Part shown: positions 1 through 8,768 of the stretch, one piece after another
Layout of the letters: each line of letters begins with the position of its first letter
Position numbering within the stretch: position 1 is the stretch's first letter
Source: WJMT01 sp964599635
Lineage (GTDB): Bacteria > Acidobacteriota > Aminicenantia > Aminicenantales > Aminicenantaceae
Assembly: GCA_964599635.1 (NCBI GenBank)
Contig: CAZRGM010000002.1
Coordinates: 1 to 64,000, forward strand
DNA length: 64,000 nt
Reading direction: 5' to 3'
Notes under the pieces: generated by a model
Told to the model about the DNA's origin: nothing
Database searches by the model: none
What the model saw: only the letters and a program-made list of their open reading frames with translations
Program-made: the position numbers and the translations under genes

Positions 1-60
1 AGACATACTCACCGTCCAGCTCCGCTGGATTCCCTCAAAAAACTCATCAGAAGGCTGAAT

Positions 61-125
61 CTTCAAAGTCGCTTCAGCCACACCTGAATTTCATTAAGCT
101 TACAAGCTCGACTCGTGAATAATTT
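61..125 (+). repeat. R3 dispersed intergenic repeat, copy 1
   Basis: The stretch running from CTTCAAAGTCGCTTCAGCC through CTCGTGAATAATTTAG is matched in reverse complement at 58812-58880 and in part at 57318-57362 and 10660-10735. It lies in the 149-base leader before the first gene. I see no gene in bases 1-149. Confidence 0.7.
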
Positions 126-149
126 AGATATTATAAGGAGAAAATATAA

Positions 150-1910
150 ATGAAAAAAAAGCATCTAAAAAACAGCTGGCTGCTGGCATTATTATCTATC
201 ATGATGGCTTTTGTATTGATAAACTGCCAGACGGATAACTTGAATCAAGGGAAAAATCTAAAATTCGGAATTTCATTTCCAGCAGAACTCTCCCCGGAAC
301 CATTAGATGGGAGACTTTTACTGATGATCTCTAACAATGAAAAGGCAGAGCCCCGATTCCAGATCTCCGATGGACCCAATACTCAACTTATTTTTGGAAT
401 AAATGTTGAGGGCCTAAAACCTGGAGAAGAAGCTGTGATCGATTCAGAGGTGTTTGGCTATCCCTTAAAAAGCATAACTGATATTCCCAAAGGAGAATAT
501 GTTGTCCAGGCTCTGCTTCATAAATATGAGACATTTCACCGTTCTGACGGCCACACCGTCAAGCTTCCCATGGACAATGGAGAGGGACAGCACTGGAATC
601 AGTCTCCGGGAAATTTGTACAGCACTCCCATAAAAATTAGCATAAACCCAGAAAAAGAGAACACTATCCAAATAAAAATGGATAAAAAAATCCCACCCAT
701 TCCTGACCCACCCGAAACTAAATACATCAAACACGTTCAAATACAAAGCAAACTATTAACCGAATTCTGGGGGCGACCCATGCACCTGGGAGCTCACGTA
801 CTTCTGCCTGAAGGATTTGATGAACATCCGAATGCCAAATATCCTCTGGTCGTATTCCACGGCCATTTCCCCTATACTTTTGGGGGATTTAGAGAAGAGC
901 CTCCCGATAAAGATATCGAACCTGAATACAGTGAACGGTTTGATCTTGGAGGCTACAACATCGTCCAGCAGGAATATGCCTATCAGTTTTATAAGGAATG
1001 GACAGGGCCCGATTTCCCACGAGTGCTTGTTATTGAAATCCAGCATGCCAATCCTTATTACGATGACTCCTATGCGGTTAACTCAGCCAATCTGGGTCCT
1101 TATGGAGACGCGATTACCTATGAACTGATCCCCTATATTGAGGAAAAATTTAGAGGGATTGGCAAAGGCTGGTCCCGATTCCTATACGGAGGATCCACTG
1201 GAGGTTGGGAAGCCCTTGGGGTTCAGGTATTCTATCCTGATGAATACAATGGATGTTTTGCTGCATGCCCAGATCCCATTGATTTCAGAGCTTATACCGT
1301 AGTCAATATTTATAAAAATAAAAATGCTTATTATTTAGAAAGCCCGTGGAAAAAGACACCCAGACCGGGGATGAGAGATTATCTCGGCCATATAAGCTGT
1401 ACTCTTGAAGAGATGAACCACAGGGAACTTGTCCTCGGAACAAATTCCCGCTCTGGTCAGCAGTGGGATATATGGCAGGCTGTATACTCACCAGTGGGAG
1501 AAGACGGATACCCCAAGCCTATTTGGGATAAAATGTCTGGAGATATAGACCCTGAGGTAGCCAAATACTGGCAAGAAAATTATGATTTAAGATACATTTT
1601 GGAAAGAAACTGGGACTCCCTGGGTCCTAAACTCAAAGGAAAAATTCATATCTACTGCGGGGACATGGATAACTACTATTTAAACAACGCGGTTTATCTT
1701 ATGGAAAAATTCCTGGAAAGCACTAAAAATCCATATTATGATGGAGAAGTGGATTACGGAGACAGAGCCGAACACTGCTGGAATGGAGACCATGAAAGAC
1801 CTAATGCTCTTTCACGTCTCAGATACAACCAAATGTTCATACCCAGAATTGTTCAAAGAATATTGGAGACAGCACCCAGCGGAGCTGACTTGGAAAGCTG
1901 GAGATACTGA
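150..1910 (+). CDS. exported lipoprotein esterase (alpha/beta hydrolase, esterase-D-like)
   Basis: 586 aa. The N-terminus has a lipoprotein signal (Lys-rich start, hydrophobic run, lipobox ending VLINC), so it is probably anchored in the envelope. The C-terminal two thirds are an alpha/beta hydrolase of the putative-esterase type. The nucleophile elbow is GGSTGGW with Ser349, and an HGHFP segment fits an oxyanion loop. A His in the C-terminal AEHCWNGDHE region could complete the triad. The first ~200 residues look like a beta-rich accessory domain I do not recognise. AAGGAG precedes the ATG at a normal distance. It appears monocistronic and converges on the next gene, with stops 2 bases apart. 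The substrate cannot be read from sequence; the class acts on acyl or feruloyl esters. Confidence 0.75.
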   Translation: MKKKHLKNSWLLALLSIMMAFVLINCQTDNLNQGKNLKFGISFPAELSPEPLDGRLLLMISNNEKAEPRFQISDGPNTQLIFGINVEGLKPGEEAVIDSEVFGYPLKSITDIPKGEYVVQALLHKYETFHRSDGHTVKLPMDNGEGQHWNQSPGNLYSTPIKISINPEKENTIQIKMDKKIPPIPDPPETKYIKHVQIQSKLLTEFWGRPMHLGAHVLLPEGFDEHPNAKYPLVVFHGHFPYTFGGFREEPPDKDIEPEYSERFDLGGYNIVQQEYAYQFYKEWTGPDFPRVLVIEIQHANPYYDDSYAVNSANLGPYGDAITYELIPYIEEKFRGIGKGWSRFLYGGSTGGWEALGVQVFYPDEYNGCFAACPDPIDFRAYTVVNIYKNKNAYYLESPWKKTPRPGMRDYLGHISCTLEEMNHRELVLGTNSRSGQQWDIWQAVYSPVGEDGYPKPIWDKMSGDIDPEVAKYWQENYDLRYILERNWDSLGPKLKGKIHIYCGDMDNYYLNNAVYLMEKFLESTKNPYYDGEVDYGDRAEHCWNGDHERPNALSRLRYNQMFIPRIVQRILETAPSGADLESWRY

Positions 1911-1912
1911 GG

Positions 1913-2407
1913 CTAAAATCCGATCCCTGCTCTTAACTCGATTCCCTTTACAAAACGACTGTCATCCGTGTCATAAACGTGAATTTCATATCCCCCAAAA
2001 CCCACAATACTTAAAATGATCGGTTTTAAGGCTAAATTGAATCCTACCTCTCCTAAGGGAGTGATCGTATTATCCTGAGGTCTGTTATCAAATCCCACCC
2101 CCAGAAAAAGCATATTAGGAGCTCTGTCCATAAGAAAAAGCCGCCATCTTCCCCCCAACTCCCAGTGTCTCTCATCATCAGCATAGACATCATCCGAGTC
2201 TTCAATGGTTCGATAGTAACCAAGCCTAACAGAGAAAGCTGATTTTGAGGAAGTGTAATACATGAGCTCCAACTGATAATCCTCATCGATGAGCTCAAGG
2301 ATATCCGTTGTTAGGGAGAAATGAATGGGAGGCAAGCTCCACATCCGAACAGATGACAAAAGTAAAACAAACGTGACAGAAATCAAAATTCCTATTCTTT
2401 TTTTCAT
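1913..2407 (-). CDS. small exported envelope protein, possible beta-barrel
   Basis: 164 aa from the ATG at 2407, preceded by GGGGGA eight bases upstream. An in-frame start 11 codons earlier has no ribosome site and would spoil the signal peptide. The protein begins MKKRIGILIS with a hydrophobic core, and the mature part alternates polar and aromatic residues and ends in ...GIGF. A terminal aromatic residue is common in outer-membrane barrels. The length fits a small 8-strand barrel. No family is recognised. It is divergent from the tetR-like gene, with which it shares a 150-base AT-rich intergenic region. Confidence 0.6.
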   Translation of the reverse strand: MKKRIGILISVTFVLLLSSVRMWSLPPIHFSLTTDILELIDEDYQLELMYYTSSKSAFSVRLGYYRTIEDSDDVYADDERHWELGGRWRLFLMDRAPNMLFLGVGFDNRPQDNTITPLGEVGFNLALKPIILSIVGFGGYEIHVYDTDDSRFVKGIELRAGIGF

Positions 2408-2511
2408 TGAAGATCCCCCATTTAAATTTTCATTAATCATTTAGGTTCACTGAAATATGGGTGCATTATAAAATAAAGAAATAAAAAAAACAAAATATAT
2501 TTTTTATCTTC

Positions 2512-2539
2512 TTGACTTATCTAAGTCGGTCATTATAAT
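2512..2539 (+). promoter_or_regulatory. sigma70-type promoter of the TetR gene
   Basis: TTGACT at 2512-2517, a 16-base spacer and a perfect TATAAT at 2534-2539. Transcription would begin near 2546, inside the operator and only about 14 bases before the ATG at 2560. The message would therefore be nearly leaderless. Confidence 0.75.
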
Positions 2540-2542
2540 GTT

Positions 2543-2556
2543 AGTGAGTGTTCACT
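2543..2556 (+). promoter_or_regulatory. TetR-family operator 1 (autoregulation)
   Basis: AGTGAGTGTTCACT contains inverted arms AGTGA/TCACT separated by four bases, directly downstream of the -10 box. The same arms and spacing occur at 3202-3221 before the exporter gene. Binding here would block initiation. Confidence 0.65.
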
Positions 2557-2559
2557 TCC

Positions 2560-3162
2560 ATGGAAGAAACTGTTTTTACCATTTCTAAAGAAAACAGAAA
2601 AAGAGAAATCATAGAAGTTTCACTAAAAATTGTAGACAAACACGGGATCAAAGGATTGACCGTTGCCCGCATTGCCAAAGAAGTGGGTTTTACAGAATCA
2701 GCTCTTTACAGACATTTTCAATCAAAAAAAGAACTCATCCAAATTATACTGGATGAGGCGAGCCATTCTGCTCACCAACAGCTAAAGGAAATTATTAAAT
2801 CCAATAAAAATGCCATTGATAAATTAAAATCTCTCCTGAAGATCCATCTCGAATTTTTGGAGGAATTCCCTGGACTTTTTAAAATCATCTATTCTGACGA
2901 AATCCATATAGGAGAAAAATCTTTACTGAACAGATTAGAATTTTTGATTAATGGATTAACCGATTCCATTAAAAAAATTATTAATAAAGGTAAAAAGGAA
3001 GGTCAATTTCGTTCCGATGTAAATTCCACCTTAGCAGCTGTTAATTTTCTAGGAATCGTTCAGACATCCTTTGCCTATTGGACTATAAAGAATAGAGAAA
3101 TATCTTTATGCCAGACCGGTAATTTTCTTCTTTCTCAGTTCCTTCATGGAATAACCCCTTAA
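2560..3162 (+). CDS. TetR/AcrR-family transcriptional regulator
   Basis: 200 aa from ATG 2560. A GTG at 2548 is in frame but lies inside the operator, so I prefer the ATG. The N-terminal helix-turn-helix (about residues 12-60) has the TetR signature, including GLTVARIAKEVGF and ALYRHFQSKKEL. The C-terminal ligand domain resembles AcrR-type regulators. It is followed after ~78 bases by an RND exporter operon, and both genes carry the same palindrome. It is therefore likely the local repressor of itself and the exporter. The inducer is unknown. Confidence 0.9.
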   Translation: MEETVFTISKENRKREIIEVSLKIVDKHGIKGLTVARIAKEVGFTESALYRHFQSKKELIQIILDEASHSAHQQLKEIIKSNKNAIDKLKSLLKIHLEFLEEFPGLFKIIYSDEIHIGEKSLLNRLEFLINGLTDSIKKIINKGKKEGQFRSDVNSTLAAVNFLGIVQTSFAYWTIKNREISLCQTGNFLLSQFLHGITP

Positions 3163-3201
3163 CAAGGGATTTAAAAAAAAGATATTCTTCATGGAACGAA
3201 A

Positions 3202-3221
3202 GAGAGTGAATATTCACTCTC
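3202..3221 (+). promoter_or_regulatory. TetR-family operator 2, perfect 20-bp palindrome
   Basis: GAGAGTGAATATTCACTCTC is perfectly self-complementary. It shares AGTGA-N4-TCACT with operator 1 and ends five bases before the AAAGGAG ribosome site of the exporter gene. It could control initiation between the regulator and exporter genes, or block elongation. Confidence 0.75.
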
Positions 3222-3239
3222 ACTTAAAGGAGACTCGAA

Positions 3240-6101
3240 GTGCTGAATAAATTATTTGAATTCATTATCAAAAATAGAGTCGCCGCTGTGCTCATCATCA
3301 TTCTCCTCACGGCCCTCTTGGGCCTTCAGATGAAAAATCTGTATTTTGAAAACCAGATGACCCAATGGGTCCCTGAAAAAGATCCAGTCTTGAAACTCCT
3401 TCTCCATACCGGAGATCTTTTCGGTTCCAATCAGCTTGTGCTCATCACTTTTAAAATTGATAACCAAAAAGGCTTTTCTCAGGAAACTTTAACTCAAGTC
3501 AAAAATCTTACAGATGAATTGAGTCAAAACGATCAAATTTTCCTGGTCTCTTCAATCTCAAACTCACCCCATATCACTCAAATCCAGGGAGGAATCGAAG
3601 TCAGAGATTTTCTGGAAAGGATCCCGGAAACCAAGGAAGAATTAGCTGATCTTAAAAAATGTGCTCTATCCAAGGACACTCTGGTCAATAATGTTATCTC
3701 TGAAGACGGGGAATGGCTGGCCATAAGTGTATATATTGACCCTCAGGAAGACCTCATCGAAGTCTTCAAAGAAACAGTCAAGCCTACGGTCGAAAAATAT
3801 CTGGATTCGCAGACTGAAATCTATTACTCTGGGATTCCTTCCGATGCCTATTTTGCAAACGAATTCGTCTCCTCTGACATGAAAAAACTCATTCCTCTTA
3901 TCATCATTTTGATTCTTTCTGTTCTTTACCTGAGCTTCAGGCATTGGAAAGGGATTGTTTTTCCTCTTATTGTGGTCGTTATTGCCGTCTTATGGACCTT
4001 CGGAGTGATGGGATTTTTCCGCAGTCCTCTGAATCTGATAAGTCCCGCTCTTCCTGTTCTGCTGATGGCTCTAGGCTCTGCTTATGGAATCCACGTGGTC
4101 AATACCCTCTACCTTCAATCAGACCTCGGCTCCCAAAACCTCATAAAGGTCCAATCCGCAGCCAGCCAAATTGCGACCCCTGTGGTCCTGGCAGGTTTGA
4201 CCACAATGGCAGGTTTTATTTCGTTTCTGACCGTCAAACTCAAAATCATATCAGAATTTGGACTCTTTTCAGCTCTAGGAATTCTTTTTGCTGTTATTAT
4301 ATCGCTTATTTTTATTCCTACGGCTCATGTTATTTTTAAAGTGAAAGAAGAAACAGCTCAAAAAAGACACATGTCTTTTTTGTCTCCTTTTCTCAAAGTT
4401 CTGTTTCGTTTTGTGAAAGCGAGGAAAAAATTTATTCTAGTGCTCACACTTATTCTTATGGTAGGACTAGGTTACGGCATTTTGATCATAAAAAGACAGG
4501 TCAATTTTACCCAATATTATCCACAAAAAAGCACTCCTAGGGTGGCTCTTGAAATCGTTAAAGAGCATTTTGGGGGATCGTTTCCCCTGACCGTTTATGT
4601 TAAAGGAGACAGCATCAAATCTGCGGCTTTTCTTCGGATTATAAGGAGGATTTCTCTTTACATGGGTTCTGTTCCTGAAGCTAGTCAGCCGTTTTCTCTA
4701 GCAGACTTTATTGAGGAGCTGAACTTTCAGCTCAATAACCGTTTTCATATTCCAGAAAACGACCGGGGCGTGGGAAATCTGTGGTTTTTTCTGGAAGGAA
4801 GAGACGAGCTCAAGCAAATCATTTCCAACAATCTAACCGAAAGTCAAGTATTCGCAAGGGTTTCAAATTCGGAAATCGAATTTATGCGCCGCACCAGGGA
4901 TAAAATCAATCTTTTTCTCGAACAGGAATACTCAGAAAATCCCTTTGTGTTTAATCTCAAAGACTTTAATGAAAATCAAATTCAGGAACTCAGAAAAAGG
5001 GAAGCCGGTTATATCCTGGATGAAATCAACTGGTTTATTCAATCCTATGGAAAAACTTCGTTTAAAAAAGAATCGGCTCTTCCTAAGTTACATTCTCTTA
5101 TTCAGGACTTTCCAGAGCCTGAAGACAATGATGTGAAGATGAGAGCTTCTTCAGAGTTTAAAACCACTATTTATTCTGAATTTTTTGACTTTATCATATC
5201 TGATTCTGTTAAAAAGACTCTGACCCAAGAATGTATTTCCTCTCTCTCAGAATCAAAAACTTCTCCGCAGGATTTCAAAAACATCTTAGAGCAGGTGATC
5301 CCAGAGGAAGAATATGACGAAGAAATCGCTTTTGATGTTGCTTTGACTCTGTCATTTAGAGTGACCGAATCCATCAGGTCTGCTTTTTCGGATAGAGCGT
5401 TTAAAGAGCTGTCTCCCCTCATTGATATCAGCCCGGAAAATAACAAAGATTATACTAAAAAACTAAAGGGCCTCTTCTATGAAATCGCAGATGAGATGGT
5501 TATCCTTCCTCAAAGGATGGCTCCTTTTGAGGGAAATCCTGTCCAAATCTCCAGAATCGAACAAAGCGGCCATCCCATATTTATGACCCGACTGGATCAT
5601 TTCCTTTATACATCCCAGATACAGTCTCTCATCCTGGCTCTAGTGATCACATTCATTCTTATTATGATCATGAGTCGGTCTTTCAAATGGGGGCTTATTT
5701 CCATCTTTCCTATAGGATTTACCCTTTATGTGATCTACAGCTTTCTGGGCCTGGCAGGAATTCCCCTAGACTTTGCTACCATAATGATCGCAGGAGTCTG
5801 TATTGGAGTTGGAATCGATTATGTCATCCATTTCACCCATGGGATTAGAGAAAAAGTAAAACAAGGTTATGGGATTGAAGAGGCCGTCCAGGATGTGTTC
5901 ATGGAAAAGGGGAAAGCCATTCTGGCCAACTCACTGGCTGTTATGGCTGGTTTTGTGGTCCTGCTCTTTTCTTCTATGAGTCCTCTAAAAAATTTTGGAG
6001 GAGTGATGGCTGGAGCTATGTTTTTAGCCGCTCTGTCCTCTTTAACCATACTCCCTGCCCTTATACTCATATTTAAACCTAAAATAGGAGGAAAAAAATG
6101 A
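3240..6101 (+). CDS. RND-superfamily (MMPL-type) exporter
   Basis: 953 aa, GTG start with AAAGGAG seven bases upstream. It has the two-fold RND layout: one N-terminal membrane helix, a soluble loop, then five helices around residues 220-380. A second helix at ~400, a long soluble loop and five C-terminal helices from ~790 complete it. GIDYVIHFTHG in the fourth helix of the second half carries the Asp typical of proton-coupled RND proteins. The matching segment of the first half is GSAYGIHVVN, without Asp. It is a single-component inner-membrane transporter of lipid-like or hydrophobic cargo, by analogy with MmpL/HpnN-type proteins. It overlaps the next gene by ATGA, so they are translationally coupled. 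Confidence 0.88.
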   Translation: MLNKLFEFIIKNRVAAVLIIILLTALLGLQMKNLYFENQMTQWVPEKDPVLKLLLHTGDLFGSNQLVLITFKIDNQKGFSQETLTQVKNLTDELSQNDQIFLVSSISNSPHITQIQGGIEVRDFLERIPETKEELADLKKCALSKDTLVNNVISEDGEWLAISVYIDPQEDLIEVFKETVKPTVEKYLDSQTEIYYSGIPSDAYFANEFVSSDMKKLIPLIIILILSVLYLSFRHWKGIVFPLIVVVIAVLWTFGVMGFFRSPLNLISPALPVLLMALGSAYGIHVVNTLYLQSDLGSQNLIKVQSAASQIATPVVLAGLTTMAGFISFLTVKLKIISEFGLFSALGILFAVIISLIFIPTAHVIFKVKEETAQKRHMSFLSPFLKVLFRFVKARKKFILVLTLILMVGLGYGILIIKRQVNFTQYYPQKSTPRVALEIVKEHFGGSFPLTVYVKGDSIKSAAFLRIIRRISLYMGSVPEASQPFSLADFIEELNFQLNNRFHIPENDRGVGNLWFFLEGRDELKQIISNNLTESQVFARVSNSEIEFMRRTRDKINLFLEQEYSENPFVFNLKDFNENQIQELRKREAGYILDEINWFIQSYGKTSFKKESALPKLHSLIQDFPEPEDNDVKMRASSEFKTTIYSEFFDFIISDSVKKTLTQECISSLSESKTSPQDFKNILEQVIPEEEYDEEIAFDVALTLSFRVTESIRSAFSDRAFKELSPLIDISPENNKDYTKKLKGLFYEIADEMVILPQRMAPFEGNPVQISRIEQSGHPIFMTRLDHFLYTSQIQSLILALVITFILIMIMSRSFKWGLISIFPIGFTLYVIYSFLGLAGIPLDFATIMIAGVCIGVGIDYVIHFTHGIREKVKQGYGIEEAVQDVFMEKGKAILANSLAVMAGFVVLLFSSMSPLKNFGGVMAGAMFLAALSSLTILPALILIFKPKIGGKK

Positions 6102-6859
6102 ATAAAAAAATAATTATAATATGTCTATCTCTCTGTCTATTCTCTCTAGGTTTTGGTTGGGATGTCACCGGGAATCATATTCTCAAAAAAGTGGATTCCC
6201 TCACCGTAGGAGATGAAGCCCCCAAAGACACTCAAATGGTCATGACCATGAAAATCGTGAGCCCTTCTGGGAACGAAAAAGTACGTGAACTCAAGGCCTG
6301 GTCTAAAAACAATCCAAATCAAGATGACTGGCGCCTTATGAAATTTATGTCTCCCCCAGATGTCAGGGATGTCGGTTTTCTCACCCTTTCAGATGAACAG
6401 ATGTATCTCTACCTCCCAGAGTTTCACCGTATCCGTCGGATCGCCTCCCACAATAAATCGGACAGTTTTATGGGCTCTGATTTTTCCTATGATGACCTGG
6501 GAGTGAGCTCCTATCAAAAATATTACGATGCCGAAATCATCAAAGAAGACAATTCTTACTGGATACTTAAACTTTCCAAAAAACCAGAAGCTGATAAACC
6601 TTACGAAAATATTGAGATGTGGGTTTCCAAAAATTCGAATCTCCCTGAAAAAATGAAACTTTATGATTCATCCGGAAAACTTTGGAAAGAGATTGCTCAA
6701 GAAAGTAAACAGATAAACAAATACCGGGTCCCTGTGAAGATCACCATGAAAAATATCAAGGAAGGATCTTGGACAGAGCTTGTTATGAAAGAAATCCAAA
6801 CAGACCAGGGACTAGGATCAGAACTATTTACTCCAAGATATTTAAAAAGGAGCATCTGA
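6098..6859 (+). CDS. outer-membrane lipoprotein-sorting protein (LolA-like)
   Basis: 253 aa with a signal peptide (MNKKIIIICLSLCLFSLGFG). The body matches the LolA-like family that accompanies MMPL exporters: KAWSKNNPNQDDWRLMKF, YLYLPEFHRIRRI and the SDFSYDDLG segment. The family has an open half-barrel fold that carries lipid through the periplasm. Its start overlaps the exporter stop by four bases and its stop overlaps the next start by one (TGATG). It is the likely periplasmic partner of the exporter and the barrel. Its cargo is unknown. Confidence 0.85.
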   Translation: MNKKIIIICLSLCLFSLGFGWDVTGNHILKKVDSLTVGDEAPKDTQMVMTMKIVSPSGNEKVRELKAWSKNNPNQDDWRLMKFMSPPDVRDVGFLTLSDEQMYLYLPEFHRIRRIASHNKSDSFMGSDFSYDDLGVSSYQKYYDAEIIKEDNSYWILKLSKKPEADKPYENIEMWVSKNSNLPEKMKLYDSSGKLWKEIAQESKQINKYRVPVKITMKNIKEGSWTELVMKEIQTDQGLGSELFTPRYLKRSI

Positions 6860-8268
6860 TGAAAAAAACAGTTGTTTTATCTTTATTGATCCTCCTTATC
6901 TCCCCACTGACCGCCATAGCTGAGGTCAACCTATCCGGGCGGGTGAAATTGTTCTCTTCTCTCTTTTTAAAAAAGAATGCTGAAGGTCCTTATTTCACTC
7001 ACGAATCAGCTGAATTTGCCACCAAACGGCTAGAGACCCGTTTGCGTCTTTCAGGATTTTTGTCTGATCAAATCAGCTACTCGGTCAGATTCGACAGTTT
7101 TTCCCAACCGGATGCCCTGTTCTCCGAATGGAGATTCCCTGAATCCAGCACTTTAGGTGCTCCCACCCAGGCAGAACCTTTTGATTTTTTTCTTTATGAA
7201 GGAAATATGAGAATCACTAATTTTATGTTGGACGGCCTGGATTTCACAATAGGGAAACAAAGAATCTCCTGGGGAACTGCAGATAAAGCGAATGTGGTAG
7301 ACAATTTAAATCCCATTGATTTTGCTAACTTCCTTACTTTTGACCCTGACTACTTTGCCGAAAGACGCCCCCAGACAGCCCTTAATTTCGAATATTACTT
7401 ATCCGGATTTACTAAAATCCAGCTGGTGTGGCTTTTATCCCGGCAGATCGCACCTCTTCCTGTTGATTTTTCAAAAATGGTGACTGACTCTCTCCTGCCG
7501 AGTTATGTCAACATAGAAACAGAAAATAAACTCTTCCAAAACACGAATTACGCCCTAAGATTCTCAACCATTCTCTTAAACACAGATATTGGACTGAGCT
7601 ATTACAAAGGAAACTTCCAGCTTCCCATGCTTTATGGAGTTACTCCTACGGTAATCAATGGCCTTGAATACTCCTATAAATATCCCCAGAGAGAGGTTTT
7701 TGGATTGGACCTAGCCGGTGAAATATTCTCTGTAGGTTTTTGGGCTGAAGCAGCCTATATAAGACCTGAACATGTGGATGCTTTCGTATTTGTCTCCCTG
7801 CTTGTCAATGAAGTCCCTTCTTTATTCAAAAAAACTTTCCCTCTCTTTGAAAATTCTTATTTTAAATATGTAATAGGGGCAGACTACACCCTAGACATAG
7901 GAACAGGACTCTACCTTAATGCCCAGTATCTTCACGGCTTTTTTGACGAAACCGATTATTCCACTCAAGCAGAATCCATATTCGGATTTCAAAAAGGAAT
8001 GTTTTTTGGGGAAATCCAAGACTACATTCTAGCCAGTGCCGAATACAGCCTTCTCAGAGAAAAGCTTAAATTAGAATGCGGGGGCTTAGTGGAATTAAGT
8101 GGAGAGGGTCAGTCATTTGCCTTTATGCCGTCATTGGAATATAAGATCAAGGATCTGGTCACTTTTCAAGCTGGAGGATTTCTGGTCTCAGGAAAAGAGG
8201 ACCGCACCAAGTTCGGTTCTTTTAAAAAAGATAATATTTTGTTTTTCGCATTCAAAACAGACTTTTAA
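6859..8268 (+). CDS. outer-membrane beta-barrel protein, DUF1302/porin-like
   Basis: 469 aa from ATG 6859. A longer frame starting at 6769 runs inside the preceding gene and lacks a signal peptide. The chosen start gives MKKTVVLSLLILLISPLTAIAEV, a good signal peptide. The remainder is rich in alternating aromatic strands and ends in a terminal Phe (FAFKTDF), as expected for BAM-inserted barrels. FTIGKQRISWGTADKANVVD resembles the N-terminal strand region of DUF1302-type barrels found with RND exporters and LolA-like proteins. It completes an inner-membrane / periplasm / outer-membrane export set. No terminator is evident within 140 bases. Confidence 0.75.
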   Translation: MKKTVVLSLLILLISPLTAIAEVNLSGRVKLFSSLFLKKNAEGPYFTHESAEFATKRLETRLRLSGFLSDQISYSVRFDSFSQPDALFSEWRFPESSTLGAPTQAEPFDFFLYEGNMRITNFMLDGLDFTIGKQRISWGTADKANVVDNLNPIDFANFLTFDPDYFAERRPQTALNFEYYLSGFTKIQLVWLLSRQIAPLPVDFSKMVTDSLLPSYVNIETENKLFQNTNYALRFSTILLNTDIGLSYYKGNFQLPMLYGVTPTVINGLEYSYKYPQREVFGLDLAGEIFSVGFWAEAAYIRPEHVDAFVFVSLLVNEVPSLFKKTFPLFENSYFKYVIGADYTLDIGTGLYLNAQYLHGFFDETDYSTQAESIFGFQKGMFFGEIQDYILASAEYSLLREKLKLECGGLVELSGEGQSFAFMPSLEYKIKDLVTFQAGGFLVSGKEDRTKFGSFKKDNILFFAFKTDF

Positions 8269-8408
8269 TTCGGGATTATTTTAATGATCTTGAGTTTTTT
8301 TTATCCGGTGCCCAAACAGATTGAAATATATCACCCTAAAGAAAAATAAAACTATTAAAATCAATTCATTACAATCTACAAAAAAGAAAAGATCATGAAA
8401 ACTAATTT

Positions 8409-8768
8409 TCAATTAATTTTGCTAAAATAACCCGTACAAAAAAATAAAAAGGGCCTGAATAGCTTAGTTACTTCTTCCAAACAAACATCAAAACTAAGTT
8501 CATCTAAAATGAGTAATGAAAAAGCTGAATCTCCAATAGTACCTTCATTGCCACTATTGAAAATCTTGTCAATTCCTACAAATTTTATACTCTTGCCTAC
8601 TAAGGAATATGAATCTATTTTATTTGTTATCAAGGCTGACTCAATTTTCGAGAGAATTAACTTGCTATTATTCTCTCTAAATTGACGAATCAGTAAAATT
8701 ACGTTGCTGATTATCGATATAAAAATAATTATATATAAAAGCTTTTTGGCCCCGGTTTGTTTAACCTT
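8409..8768 (-). pseudogene. truncated redoxin-like membrane-anchored protein
   Basis: An open frame reads from just after a TAA at 8769-8771 to the TGA at 8409. It encodes a short N-terminus, one membrane helix (LLYIIIFISIISNVILLI) and ~80 residues. These include LVGKSIKFVGID and a single Cys in DVCLEEVTK, which resemble the first half of a thioredoxin-fold redoxin. The rest of that fold is missing. No ATG or GTG exists before the helix; a GTT sits where the start should be, overlapping the propeller stop. The only usual start, TTG 8633, would remove the anchor. I read it as a decayed third gene of the propeller cassette. The redoxin assignment is tentative. Confidence 0.4.

Noticed and set aside
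4945..5446. Additional ORFs on both strands within the exporter gene, and similar frames across the large genes
   Set aside because: They lie wholly inside well-supported genes and have no family features or ribosome sites.
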